Shown here: piece by piece, positions 49,542 through 56,571 of the stretch
How the letters are laid out: each line of letters starts with the position of its first letter
Numbering within the stretch: position 1 is the stretch's first letter
DNA from: CAYJLW01 sp964370965
Lineage (GTDB): Bacteria > Actinomycetota > Acidimicrobiia > UBA2766
Length of the DNA: 56,571 bases
Reading direction: 5' to 3'
Assembly (NCBI GenBank): GCA_964370965.1
Contig: CAYJLW010000018.1
Span: 1 to 56,571, forward strand
Translations under genes and position numbers: made by a program
Notes under the pieces: generated by a model
Told to the model about the DNA's origin: nothing
Seen by the model: only the letters and a program-made list of their open reading frames with translations
The model's database searches: none

Positions 49542-50425
49542 GACACCTCCGCGAAGGTCGCCGCCACCTGTTCGGACGTGGCCAGGACCCAGACGCCGGC
49601 GAGGACGAGCGCCACGGCGCCAAGGCGGGCCGTCACGTAGCCCGCGCCGGCGGGGAGGGCCTGGCCGTACACGAACGTGGCGAAGGCGACGGGCACGAGG
49701 AGGTTCATCGTGAGCATGCAGGGCACGACCGTGGCCGCCCGGTAGGACTTGTAGGCGTTCTGGGCGACGACGAAGCCCACGAAGCCGAAGCCGAGCAGGA
49801 GGACAGCGGCGGCGACCCCCATGGCGGCGGGGGGGACCCACCCCTTGGCCGGTGACAGCCACGCCCCCATGAGTCGGTTCATGGCGTCGGACGTGCCCGC
49901 CCCGAGGCCCGCGGCGAGGCCCATGAAGGCCGCCTGGGAAGCGACGCTGCGCTCCGGGTTCCGGGCGTGGAGGTGCCCGTCGAGGACGAGGAACCCGACG
50001 ACGAGGCCGAGGACGACCCCGAGGCCGACGACGAGCGCCCCCGCACCCACACGGCGCATCGACGCCTCCTCTCCGATCGTGAGGAGCAGGAGGACGACTC
50101 CGGCGCCGGCGGTCGCCATCCCTAACGCCTCGCGCCGACCGGGGTGCTCGTGGAGCGCGAAGCCGGCGAAGACGACGACGAAGACGATCTCCGCGCCGAT
50201 GATGGGCTGCACGACGGTGACCGGGGCCCGTGTGAGGGCGAAGAAGTGGCAGCCGAAGCCGATCATCTGCACCAGGATGCCCAGCAGCCACATGGGTCGG
50301 CGGGCGAGCGCCCCGAGGATGCGCACGCCGCTCGCCGTCGTCTGCTCCGCCGCCTTCTTCTGCAGGACGACCGACAGGCTGTAGAGGATCGCCGTTGCGA
50401 ATGCGGCGACGACACCGGCGACCAT
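49538..50425 (-). CDS. DMT/EamA-type membrane transporter
   Basis: 295 residues with about nine or ten membrane helices, opening AGVVAAFATAILYSLSVVLQKKAAE as in EamA-like proteins with an internal duplication. TVVQPIIGAEIVFVVVFAGFALHEHPGRREALG is the characteristic end of the first half. It may export or import a small metabolite of the downstream dehydrogenases. The ATG at 50425 has a GGGAGCGGGGG site upstream; the frame extends further as a low-complexity translation that I reject. First gene of the operon. Confidence 0.82.
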   Translation of the reverse strand: MVAGVVAAFATAILYSLSVVLQKKAAEQTTASGVRILGALARRPMWLLGILVQMIGFGCHFFALTRAPVTVVQPIIGAEIVFVVVFAGFALHEHPGRREALGMATAGAGVVLLLLTIGEEASMRRVGAGALVVGLGVVLGLVVGFLVLDGHLHARNPERSVASQAAFMGLAAGLGAGTSDAMNRLMGAWLSPAKGWVPPAAMGVAAAVLLLGFGFVGFVVAQNAYKSYRAATVVPCMLTMNLLVPVAFATFVYGQALPAGAGYVTARLGAVALVLAGVWVLATSEQVAATFAEVS

Positions 50426-50586
50426 GGAACCCCCGCTCCCTCGCCCCGAACCCCCGCGCCGGCTGCACGGGCCCCGGGGGCATCGTAGCGGCCACCGTCC
50501 GGACCCGCCGGGCCGGAGGCGGGGCCGCGGCGGGTGCTCCGTGTGAGACGCCGAAGGGAGCGCACTCACCCGCAGGCGGACCTGGC

Positions 50587-51519
50587 TCAGGGACAGAGGC
50601 CGGTGAGGGCGAGGACTGCGTGGGCGTCACCCACCCAGGACCCGAGCAGGACGACGGCCGTGACCCCGAACAGGGAGGCGGGGCCGTACAGGGCGAGGCG
50701 CATGCCGCTGCCCTGGCGGGCCGGCGGGTGGTCGAGGGCGGCCGCCCTCTCCGCGACGACGTCGCCGATCTGGGAGCCCACGACCGACCGCTCCCACTGG
50801 GCTGACACCCGGTCGAGGGCATCCTGCAGCGCCTCCCGGCGACCGGGTTCGGTGGCCGCCGCCTCCTCGTCGGCCCAGCGCTCGAGTGCCGACCGCAACG
50901 CTGCCACGCTGGGCCGCACGAAGGGGACGAACCCCAGGGCGCGCTCCAGGGCGGCGGCGAGGACGAGGAAGCGGTGGTGGGCGTGGCGGATGTGGGCGGA
51001 CTCGTGGGCCACCAGGGCGGCGGCAGCCGGGGTGGGCAGCGTGTCGAGGAGACCCCTGGAGACGACCACCTGGGGCGGACGCCCGGGTGTGGAGAACGCC
51101 AGCGGGGACGGCGTGGGCAGGACGACGAGCCGGTAGCCGTCGAGGTCCGTCTGGTCGCCCAGACCAGGTTCCACACGAGCGGCCCGGCGGCCGCGAAACG
51201 AACGCACGCCGCCGACCAACGCGACCAGGGGCAGCCCCAGCGCGGCGAGCGCCGCCGCGGATCCGAGACCGCTCCCACCCGGAGCCACGTGCCCGAGGAG
51301 GCGGTCGCAGGTGTGGGCCACACCCTGGACCCCGGCTGCGCGCAGCACGGTGGGCGTGGCGAGGAGGACGAGGATCGACTCGAGCGTGAGGGCCCCGAGA
51401 GCCAGCGCACAGGTGCTGAGCCGGGCCCACTCCGAGGGGCCGAGTCGACGCCAAAGGACCTTCGAGAAGCCGGGGAGCGCGAGCATCCCCAGGGCGGACG
51501 CCGCCAGGACGAGGATCAC
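50587..51519 (-). CDS. M56-family membrane metalloprotease (BlaR1-like, no sensor domain)
   Basis: 310 residues. Membrane helices lie near residues 1-20, 35-55, 85-105 and 275-298. The Zn motif is HESAH, with a later ERWADEEA supplying the third ligand. It resembles the protease half of BlaR1/MecR1 but stops before any penicillin-binding domain, so a beta-lactam sensor is missing. The GTG at 51519 overlaps the stop of the BlaI gene (GTGA). By family precedent it would cleave or inactivate that repressor in response to an envelope signal. Confidence 0.85.
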   Translation of the reverse strand: MILVLAASALGMLALPGFSKVLWRRLGPSEWARLSTCALALGALTLESILVLLATPTVLRAAGVQGVAHTCDRLLGHVAPGGSGLGSAAALAALGLPLVALVGGVRSFRGRRAARVEPGLGDQTDLDGYRLVVLPTPSPLAFSTPGRPPQVVVSRGLLDTLPTPAAAALVAHESAHIRHAHHRFLVLAAALERALGFVPFVRPSVAALRSALERWADEEAAATEPGRREALQDALDRVSAQWERSVVGSQIGDVVAERAAALDHPPARQGSGMRLALYGPASLFGVTAVVLLGSWVGDAHAVLALTGLCP

Positions 51520-51881
51520 CGTCTCCGCTTCCGTTCGAGAGCCGTGCGGACCTGCTTGCGCTCCGCTGTGCTCATGGCGCCCAGGAAGTGCGCCAGCGCC
51601 GCCGAGCGGTCACCGGCGGCGTCGAGGACCTCGCTCATCCGCAAGGCGGCCCACTCGTCCCGGCTCTCCGTGGGGCGGTACGCGAACGCGCGACCAGCCG
51701 GACGCCGCTCGAGTCGCCCCTTCTTCCAGAGCCGGGCCAGGATCGTCATTGCCGTCGTGTACGCAACGGGGTGCGTGTCCTCCAGGGCCTCCTGCACGTC
51801 CGCCGGAGTCATCCAGGATCCAACGGACCACAGTCGGTCCATCACGAGGGCCTCGAGCTCGCCCCGGGAGAGCTTCACCAT
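51516..51881 (-). CDS. BlaI/MecI family transcriptional repressor
   Basis: 121 residues. The winged helix opens with KLSRGELEALVMDRLW, the BlaI signature, and continues with VAYTTAMTILARLWKKGRLER (recognition helix). The C-terminal dimerisation helices follow. A GGAG site 5 bp before ATG 51881 fixes the start. A partial palindrome (CACGA-N4-TCGTA) lies 23 bp upstream, so it probably represses itself and the coupled M56 protease. Confidence 0.9.
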   Translation of the reverse strand: MVKLSRGELEALVMDRLWSVGSWMTPADVQEALEDTHPVAYTTAMTILARLWKKGRLERRPAGRAFAYRPTESRDEWAALRMSEVLDAAGDRSAALAHFLGAMSTAERKQVRTALERKRRR

Positions 51882-51903
51882 GTTCACTCCTGCGTTCTGA
51901 TCC

Positions 51904-51917
51904 CACGACACATCGTA
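51904..51917. promoter_or_regulatory. candidate BlaI operator
   Basis: CACGA (51904-51908), CACA, TCGTA (51913-51917) form a near palindrome between the blaI-like start and its likely promoter. The spacing and core resemble BlaI sites in actinobacteria only in a general way. Confidence 0.45.
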
Positions 51918-52054
51918 GTTGTAGAGCTTCAAGGCCCTTCTGAGAACGGGCGTGGGAGGTTTCCTCGCGCTCGAAACTCGCTGGGATTGCGACTCGTCCG
52001 ACAGACAGCGCCGCTCGCCGGCCAGAGCCTGCGGCGACGGTGATCGACTCCCAA

Positions 52055-52073
52055 GGCCGGGCTCTGCCCGGCC
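52055..52073. repeat. perfect 8-bp inverted repeat upstream of blaI-like gene
   Basis: GGCCGGGC (52055-52062), loop TCT, GCCCGGCC (52066-52073). It lies in the 270-bp interval 51882-52151, which holds no gene. It could be a second terminator behind cytochrome c or a leader hairpin of the blaI transcript. Confidence 0.5.
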
Positions 52074-52119
52074 GGAATGGCGACCGGGCCGCACGGTGGC
52101 CGGGTCCAAGGGGGGGTCC

Positions 52120-52147
52120 GTGGGGGGGAGCTTGTCTCCCCCCCCAC
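52120..52147 (-). terminator. terminator hairpin after cytochrome c gene
   Basis: GTGGGGGGGAG and CTCCCCCCCCAC flank a 5-nt loop directly behind the cytochrome stop (52152), with no T-run. Confidence 0.65.
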
Positions 52148-52151
52148 GCTT

Positions 52152-52634
52152 TCAGCCGTGGGTCGGGTCCCGCGTGATGCCCTCTTCGACCTGGACCGAG
52201 CGCACGTAGGCGACGATCTCCTGGATCTGTGCCTCGCTCAACCCTGACACGGGGGGCATGGGTCCGAAGCCCCAGTGGTGCGGCTGTACCCCGTTCTGAG
52301 CGGCGAGGAGGAACGCCTCGTCGCTGTGGTGGTTGGGGGCGTACACGGGACTCAGAAAGGGGGGCCCGGTGTTCGTGCCCCGGAGGTCGGTCCCGTGGCA
52401 CCGGGCGCAGTTCCCTTCGAACAGGTTCTTGCCGGCGGCGAGGTCCGTACCGGCCGCCCGCCCTGACCCGGGGGAACCGTCATCGCGGCCGAGCCCGAAG
52501 ACCGTGAGCAGGACGGCGAAGACCACGATCCCGCCGACGGTGGCGAGGAACCAGACGGGTTGGCCGTCCGAGCGTCCTCTGGAGCGACGGTGCTCCCGGG
52601 CGCGCCTGGCCCCCTTCCGGCTCCGCTCAGCCAT
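52152..52634 (-). CDS. membrane-anchored cytochrome c (single heme)
   Basis: 160 residues. A basic N-terminus (RKGARRAREHRR) and one membrane helix (about residues 27-47) anchor the protein, with the cytochrome domain outside. NCARCHG is the heme site (CXXCH), and GFGPMPPVSGLS supplies the axial Met. IQEIVAYVRS is the standard last helix. It likely carries electrons to or from a respiratory complex not in this window. Its ATG overlaps the end of the methyltransferase by 8 bp. Confidence 0.9.
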   Translation of the reverse strand: MAERSRKGARRAREHRRSRGRSDGQPVWFLATVGGIVVFAVLLTVFGLGRDDGSPGSGRAAGTDLAAGKNLFEGNCARCHGTDLRGTNTGPPFLSPVYAPNHHSDEAFLLAAQNGVQPHHWGFGPMPPVSGLSEAQIQEIVAYVRSVQVEEGITRDPTHG

Positions 52635-53334
52635 CGCCGGGCGGCCCCGTACCGACAGGTGCCGCTGTGCGGTCGTCGCCGGCCGGTTCGGTCGCCCCCG
52701 CGGCGGCCGGTCGCGCCACGATCTCGCGCCACACACCGTGGCGCCGGACCGTCACGATGTCGAGTCCCGCGGCGCTGACGGTGTCCTCGGTGCGGCGGTT
52801 CACGTTCGGGCCCAGCAGGGCACGCGCCACCCTGTTGAAGCGATCGGCGAGCCAGCCGCCGAGACGGCTGCGGGGACGGACGTGCTCCAGGAGCAGCACC
52901 CGGCCCTCGGGTCTCACGACCCGGCGCACCTCGCGGAGTCCCTGCAACGGATCGGCCACCGAGCAGAACACGCATGTGGCGGTGACCGTGTCGAACGTGT
53001 CGTCGGAGAAGGGGAGCTGCGCCACGTCGGCCACGTCGAGCACGGGACCGCCGCCGTGGTCGCGCCCGAACGCCGCCGCGCGGCGGCGCGCGCGGGCGAG
53101 CATGGCGGGCGAGACGTCGATGCCGACCACGTCCACGCCGGGGGGGTAGTCGGGCAGGTTCCGGCCGGTCCCGATCCCGACCTCCAGGGTCCGGCCCCGG
53201 GCTCCCGAGATCACCCGGCGGCGCCGCCGCCGCCCGCCCATGAGGTCCATGGGGCTCTCGAAGAGGTCGTAGAAGCGGGCCCGTCTCTCGTAGCGCCGGG
53301 TCACCCGCTGCTGGTCGTCAGGGTCGCTCTTCAT
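52627..53334 (-). CDS. class I SAM-dependent methyltransferase
   Basis: 235 residues. Motif I is LEVGIGTGRNLP, motif II VVGIDVSPAML, with LPFSDDTFDTVTATCVFCSV as the motif III region. The pattern matches UbiE/phospholipid N-methyltransferase-like proteins. The substrate is unknown. A 30-residue Ala/Gly/Pro-rich tail overlaps the next gene. The ATG at 53334 overlaps the stop of the SHOCT gene (ATGA), so it is translated in sequence. Confidence 0.87.
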   Translation of the reverse strand: MKSDPDDQQRVTRRYERRARFYDLFESPMDLMGGRRRRRRVISGARGRTLEVGIGTGRNLPDYPPGVDVVGIDVSPAMLARARRRAAAFGRDHGGGPVLDVADVAQLPFSDDTFDTVTATCVFCSVADPLQGLREVRRVVRPEGRVLLLEHVRPRSRLGGWLADRFNRVARALLGPNVNRRTEDTVSAAGLDIVTVRRHGVWREIVARPAAAGATEPAGDDRTAAPVGTGPPGDG

Positions 53335-53558
53335 CGTCTCTCCAAGACGTCCCGTCGTGCCCGGTAGTCCTCCGGCGTGATCTCGCCGGCGGCGAAGCGC
53401 TCGTCGAGGATGTGTCGGGCCCTGTCCGTGCCGCCGGCCCCGGGTCGCGTGGCGACGACGGAGCGCACGAGCCAGACGAGACCGGCGACGAGCAGCGCCC
53501 AGAACGCGACCATGAAGATCCACCCCCATCCGGCCATCTGGCCCCAGTTCCCCATCAT
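53331..53558 (-). CDS. SHOCT-domain small membrane protein
   Basis: 75 residues. MMGNWGQMAGWGWIFMVAF begins a membrane helix. The C-terminal SHOCT motif is evident: ILDERFAAGEITPEDYRARRDVL. GAGGAGAC is the ribosome site for the ATG at 53558 or 53555. SHOCT is a short oligomerisation motif. It heads the operon that continues with methyltransferase and cytochrome c, and is divergent from a two-component system. Confidence 0.85.
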   Translation of the reverse strand: MMGNWGQMAGWGWIFMVAFWALLVAGLVWLVRSVVATRPGAGGTDRARHILDERFAAGEITPEDYRARRDVLERR

Positions 53559-53627
53559 GGTGTCTCCTCTGTCGGGGGTAACGTGCCTTGCACAACGAGA
53601 CAACCATCACCCGATGGCAGCCGTGTG

Positions 53628-53643
53628 GTCTCCGTGTGGAGAC
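53628..53643. promoter_or_regulatory. 16-bp palindrome in the divergent region before the response regulator
   Basis: GTCTCC (53628-53633), GTGT, GGAGAC (53638-53643) are perfect complements. It lies 19 bp before the ATG at 53663 and 69 bp before the SHOCT start on the other strand. A binding site or a leader hairpin is possible. Confidence 0.45.
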
Positions 53644-53662
53644 GAGATGGAGATCTGCCCGG

Positions 53663-54361
53663 ATGGCGACAACGATTCTGGTCGTCGAGGACGAAGCCAA
53701 GATCAGGGACCTGCTCCGCGACGTGTTCCAGCGGGAGGGCTTCCACGTCCTTTCCACCCCGTCGGGCGCGGAGGCGCTCACCCTCGCCGCCCAGGGCGCG
53801 CCGGACGTCGTGGTCCTCGACCTCCGACTGCCCGACGTCCCCGGGGAGGAGGTCGCCCGGGAGCTTCGCTCCGCGTCCGGCGTCCCGATCGTGATGCTCA
53901 CGGCCAAGGCCACCGAGGGGGACCGGATCGCGGGACTCGAGCTCGGCGCCGACGACTACGTCACGAAGCCCTTCTCCCCGCGGGAGCTGGTGCTGCGCGT
54001 ACGGGCGATCCTGCGCCGGGGCGGCGCCGCGGGCCACGACGCCGGGCCCATGTCATTCGGGGGAGGCGAGCTGGTCGTCGACGAGGAACGCCATGAGGTC
54101 ACCGTCCGTGGGGAGCCGGTGTCGCTGACGCCGTCGGAGTGGCGGCTCCTCACGACCCTCGCCCGCGTCCCCGGCCGCGTCTACTCCCGCTACGAACTCG
54201 TGAACGAGGTGCGGGGCTACGAGTTCGACGGGTACGAGCGCACGATCGACTCCCACGTGAAGAACCTCCGCCGCAAGCTCGAACGCGACCCCCACCGCCC
54301 TGAGGTCGTGGGGACGGTCCTGGACGCCGGCTACCGTCTGGAGCTCCGCCCCGATGGATAG
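53663..54361 (+). CDS. OmpR/PhoB-family response regulator
   Basis: 232 residues. Receiver domain (residues 1-120): acidic pair in VVEDEAK, phospho-Asp in VVVLDLRLPD, Lys in DDYVTKPFSP. C-terminal winged helix (about 135-230): SLTPSEWRLLTTLAR, then TIDSHVKNLRRKLERDP as recognition helix. It pairs with the kinase that begins 8 bp before its stop. The ATG at 53663 is chosen from the family N-terminus (ATTILVVEDE). Confidence 0.93.
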   Translation: MATTILVVEDEAKIRDLLRDVFQREGFHVLSTPSGAEALTLAAQGAPDVVVLDLRLPDVPGEEVARELRSASGVPIVMLTAKATEGDRIAGLELGADDYVTKPFSPRELVLRVRAILRRGGAAGHDAGPMSFGGGELVVDEERHEVTVRGEPVSLTPSEWRLLTTLARVPGRVYSRYELVNEVRGYEFDGYERTIDSHVKNLRRKLERDPHRPEVVGTVLDAGYRLELRPDG

Positions 54362-55739
54362 GCGTCTCCTGGGCCCCCTCGGGGTCCGCCTCGCGCTGGC
54401 CTTCACACTGGTCGCGCTCGTTGCTGTCGGCATCGTCGTCGCTCTCACGGTGGCGACGACCGAGGGCGCGGTCACCAACCTCGTGCACCATCAGCACACG
54501 GGCGTGGCCGGGTCCGTGGGCGACGCCCTCAGCGCCGCCTACGTGGACTCTCGGGGGTGGACGGACGCCGATCTGACCGCGGCGACGGCGATCGCCCGCC
54601 ACGCGGGCGCCCGGCTCACGGTCCGGGACGCGTCCGGCGACCGGGTGGGTTCTGCTGCATCCCTTGGGAAGTCCCCCGAGGGCGCTCCCCTCGAAGTCGA
54701 CGTCGAGGCAGGCGGGAGGGTCGTGGGAAAGGCGACTCTCCTGTTCCCCGCGGAAGGCCTCCCCGCGGCGGAACGGCGACTGCGCGACGCCCTCTTGGGC
54801 AGCGTCCTCACGTCCGCCGCCCTCGCGGGGCTCGTGGCGTTGGGGGCAGGCCTGGCGATAGCGCGGCTCATCACCCGCCCCCTCGTCCGGCTCCGCGACG
54901 CCACCCGCGCCCTCGAGGCGGGCGACGCGCAAAGCCGGGTGGGCGGCCACGGGGCGCCCGGCGAGCTGGGCGAGGTGGCCGAGGCGTTCGACCGCATGGC
55001 GGCCACCCTCAGCCGAGAGGACCAGCTCCGGCGCGCCCTCGTGGCGGACGTCGCCCACGAGCTGCGCACGCCCGTCACGATCCTGCGGGCGCACACCGAG
55101 CAGATGCTCGACGACGCCACCTCAGAGACGGGCCGGAGGGTCCCTCCTGGCGGCGTCGCCCAGCTCGCCTCCCTCCACGACGAGGTGCTCCGCCTCGCCC
55201 GCCTCGTCGAGGACCTCGAGACGCTCTCGGCGGCCGAGGCGGCGGGCTTGTCACTGCACCGTCGGTGCCTCGACCTCGCCGACGTCGCCGAACGGGCCCT
55301 GGACCTCCTCGCCCCGCAGTTCGAGGCGGCAGACGTCGGCGTTGCCCACGACCTGTCCCCGTCGCTCGTCGACGGGGACCCGGGCCGACTCCGCCAGGTC
55401 GTCGTGAACCTGCTCTCCAACGCCCTCAAGTTCACCCCGGTGGGCGGCCGGGTCGCCGTCACCGTGGACGTGGACGGTTCCCTCGTCCGGCTCGCCGTCG
55501 CCGACTCCGGGCCCGGCATCCCAGAGGAAGACCTCCCTCACGTCTTCGAACGCTTCTGGCGTGGAGCACGTGACCAGTCGGCGTCGGGCAGCGGCATCGG
55601 CCTCGCCGTGGTCGCCGCGCTCGTGGAGGCTCACGGGGGCCGGGTGCTCGTCCGCAGCGAGGAGGGCACCGGCACCGAGTTCACCGTGTGGTTGCCCCGG
55701 TCGACGGGCCCGCTCCCCGACGACCCGGCCGGCGGGTGA
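54354..55739 (+). CDS. sensor histidine kinase
   Basis: 461 residues. Two membrane helices (about 10-33 and 145-170) enclose an extracytoplasmic sensor loop of about 110 residues. HAMP (RLITRPLVRLRDATRALEAGD) follows, then HisKA with DVAHELRTPVTILRAH and HATPase with LLSNALKFTP, DSGPGIPEEDL and GSGIGLAVV. Its gene overlaps the regulator by 8 bp, so the two form a cognate pair. The signal is unknown. Candidate targets are the divergent SHOCT/methyltransferase/cytochrome operon. Confidence 0.93.
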   Translation: MDRRLLGPLGVRLALAFTLVALVAVGIVVALTVATTEGAVTNLVHHQHTGVAGSVGDALSAAYVDSRGWTDADLTAATAIARHAGARLTVRDASGDRVGSAASLGKSPEGAPLEVDVEAGGRVVGKATLLFPAEGLPAAERRLRDALLGSVLTSAALAGLVALGAGLAIARLITRPLVRLRDATRALEAGDAQSRVGGHGAPGELGEVAEAFDRMAATLSREDQLRRALVADVAHELRTPVTILRAHTEQMLDDATSETGRRVPPGGVAQLASLHDEVLRLARLVEDLETLSAAEAAGLSLHRRCLDLADVAERALDLLAPQFEAADVGVAHDLSPSLVDGDPGRLRQVVVNLLSNALKFTPVGGRVAVTVDVDGSLVRLAVADSGPGIPEEDLPHVFERFWRGARDQSASGSGIGLAVVAALVEAHGGRVLVRSEEGTGTEFTVWLPRSTGPLPDDPAGG

Positions 55740-55760
55740 CGCGGGCAGGGGTGGCCCGCC

Positions 55761-55789
55761 TTGGCACTACGTCATGTCGTTGCTAGGGT
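55761..55789 (+). promoter_or_regulatory. sigma-70 type promoter for the wall-protein gene
   Basis: TTGGCA (55761-55766), 17-bp spacer, TAGGGT (55784-55789). Transcription would begin near 55796, leaving a 70-nt leader rich in G/C hairpins before the GTG at 55866. Confidence 0.6.
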
Positions 55790-55865
55790 GCCTGTTGACT
55801 CGCCTGGGACGCTCTCCTCGACAAGGGGGAGCGGGGACCTCCCCAGCTCTCCGGGCGAGGGAACC

Positions 55866-56571
55866 GTGTCGCAGACCACCGGGATCCCGATGATGCACAG
55901 ACGCCGTGGAACGCGGGCTCTCCTGAGCGTGTGCTGCAGCCTTGTCGCCCTGGGGGTCCTGGTGGCTTCCCCCGTGGACGCCCAGAGCGCGCAGGCCGGC
56001 TACGAAGCTGCCAAGGCGGAGCTGGACCGGCTGGCATCGCAGTCCGACCTCCTTGTCGACGAGTACAACGCGGGTGCCGAGAGACTCACGAAGCTCGAAC
56101 GAGACCTCAGCGCCGGGCGCGCGAAGGTCGGCGAGCTACGCGGGCGCGTCGACGTCCAGCGCGCCCGGCTACGAAAGCAGGCCGTGACGGCCTACAAGTA
56201 CGGCTCCGACGGTGGCATGACGATGCTCCTGTCGCTCCGGAGCCCGAACGGCTTCACGGCGGCCTCCAAGTACCTGGGGCATGTGCAGTCGGAGACCCGC
56301 CGCAGCCTCGACGGCCTCAAGTCCGCGAAGGACGACCTCGACGCCGAGACCGAACGCATCGCTGCGGATCGCAACGAGGAGCGTCAGGTCGTCGCCTCCC
56401 TGCGTGATCGCAAGGGGCGCATCGAGGAGAGCGTGGCGCGCCAAGAGGCGATCGCCGCCCGGTACAAGGGGCAGATCGAGGAGGAGCGGCGTCGCGAGGA
56501 GGCAGCGGCGCGGGCCCCCGCCGCGGCGGCCGCCGGGGCGGCGGCGGCGCCCACACCGCCCACCCCCAACC
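55866..56571 (+). CDS. secreted coiled-coil cell-wall protein, partial (cut by window end)
   Basis: About 235 residues before the window ends. A signal peptide (RRRGTRALLSVCCS, hydrophobic core, ending VDAQSAQ) precedes a long coiled coil with the GSDGGMTMLLSLRSPNGFTAASKYL segment, which matches the equivalent region of the M15 peptidase at 4239. It ends in an Ala/Pro-rich linker (AAAAAGAAAAPTPPTPN), where such proteins usually continue into an NlpC/P60 or M23 peptidase. The missing part cannot be identified. GTG 55866 has GAGG 6 bp upstream; ATG 55890 is the alternative. Confidence 0.8.
   Translation, partial: MSQTTGIPMMHRRRGTRALLSVCCSLVALGVLVASPVDAQSAQAGYEAAKAELDRLASQSDLLVDEYNAGAERLTKLERDLSAGRAKVGELRGRVDVQRARLRKQAVTAYKYGSDGGMTMLLSLRSPNGFTAASKYLGHVQSETRRSLDGLKSAKDDLDAETERIAADRNEERQVVASLRDRKGRIEESVARQEAIAARYKGQIEEERRREEAAARAPAAAAAGAAAAPTPPTPN

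Noticed and set aside
49623..51410. Upstream extension of the alcohol dehydrogenase frame across the transporter and M56 genes
   Set aside because: Low-complexity translation. The ADH motif set begins at the ATG at 49541, which overlaps the transporter stop.
55806..55866. c-di-AMP (ydaO-type) riboswitch suggested by GGGGGAGCGGGGACC
   Set aside because: Only this short match is present. The conserved downstream blocks of the aptamer are not recognisable and the leader is too short.
1..56571. tRNA, rRNA, transposase, integrase or phage genes
   Set aside because: None was recognised on either strand. The island at 36322-45984 therefore has no visible mobility gene, and its mobile origin rests only on boundary damage and repeats.

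Overview
This is a very GC-rich, densely coded 56.6 kb segment with frequent GTG/TTG starts and many 4-bp ATGA/GTGA gene overlaps. It also carries a luciferase-like F420-type oxidoreductase, a large stock of acyl-CoA genes and apparently leaderless promoters (TAnnnT about 6-7 bp before the start codon). Together these suggest an actinomycete, most likely an Acidimicrobiia-like member of Actinomycetota. That placement is inference; no rRNA, tRNA or marker gene is present. Three 10-N gaps and one 100-N gap show it is a draft or metagenome scaffold.

Layout. 147-5252 (+): secreted lipase, secreted GH31 glycosidase, coiled-coil M15 D,D-carboxypeptidase. 5371-8517 (-): a three-gene sugar or sugar-acid operon (2-hydroxyacid dehydrogenase, FGGY kinase, class II aldolase). 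8648-10211 (-): a HadA/HadB-like dehydratase pair plus a TetR regulator. This is divergent from 10340-16518 (+): crotonase, two acyl-CoA dehydrogenases, acyl-CoA synthetase and an odd alpha/beta hydrolase; the two sides form a fatty-acyl or steroid-type beta-oxidation divergon with a candidate operator between them. 16656-19380 (+): a chagasin-type protease inhibitor lipoprotein and a large unknown secreted, membrane-anchored protein. 19484-20512 (-): LLM oxidoreductase. 20638-25161 (-): GGDEF cyclase, glucose-6-phosphate dehydrogenase, ROK sugar kinase, histidine phosphatase and an unknown membrane protein. 25268-36254: mixed thioesterases, crotonases, SppA, a GH94-like phosphorylase, an FAD oxidase and small proteins.

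36322-45984 is the most unusual part. Two tandem copies of a two-gene module, each a secreted subtilase with a C-terminal CX4C pair and tandem (SRWGG)n repeats followed by an eight-helix GAF-PAS histidine kinase, lie between a frameshifted amidohydrolase with two 50-bp palindromes on one side and a truncated short-chain dehydrogenase with a nested inverted repeat on the other. It looks like an inserted or rearranged accessory island encoding an undescribed protease-sensor system.

45962-50425 (-): an operon of DMT transporter, Zn-alcohol dehydrogenase, SDR and YtcJ-like amidohydrolase, each overlapping the next by 4 bp. The truncated SDR would have been its last gene. 50587-53558 (-): a BlaI/M56 pair, cytochrome c, methyltransferase and SHOCT protein. 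53663-55739 (+): OmpR-type regulator and histidine kinase. 55866-end (+): start of a secreted coiled-coil cell-wall protein, cut by the window edge.
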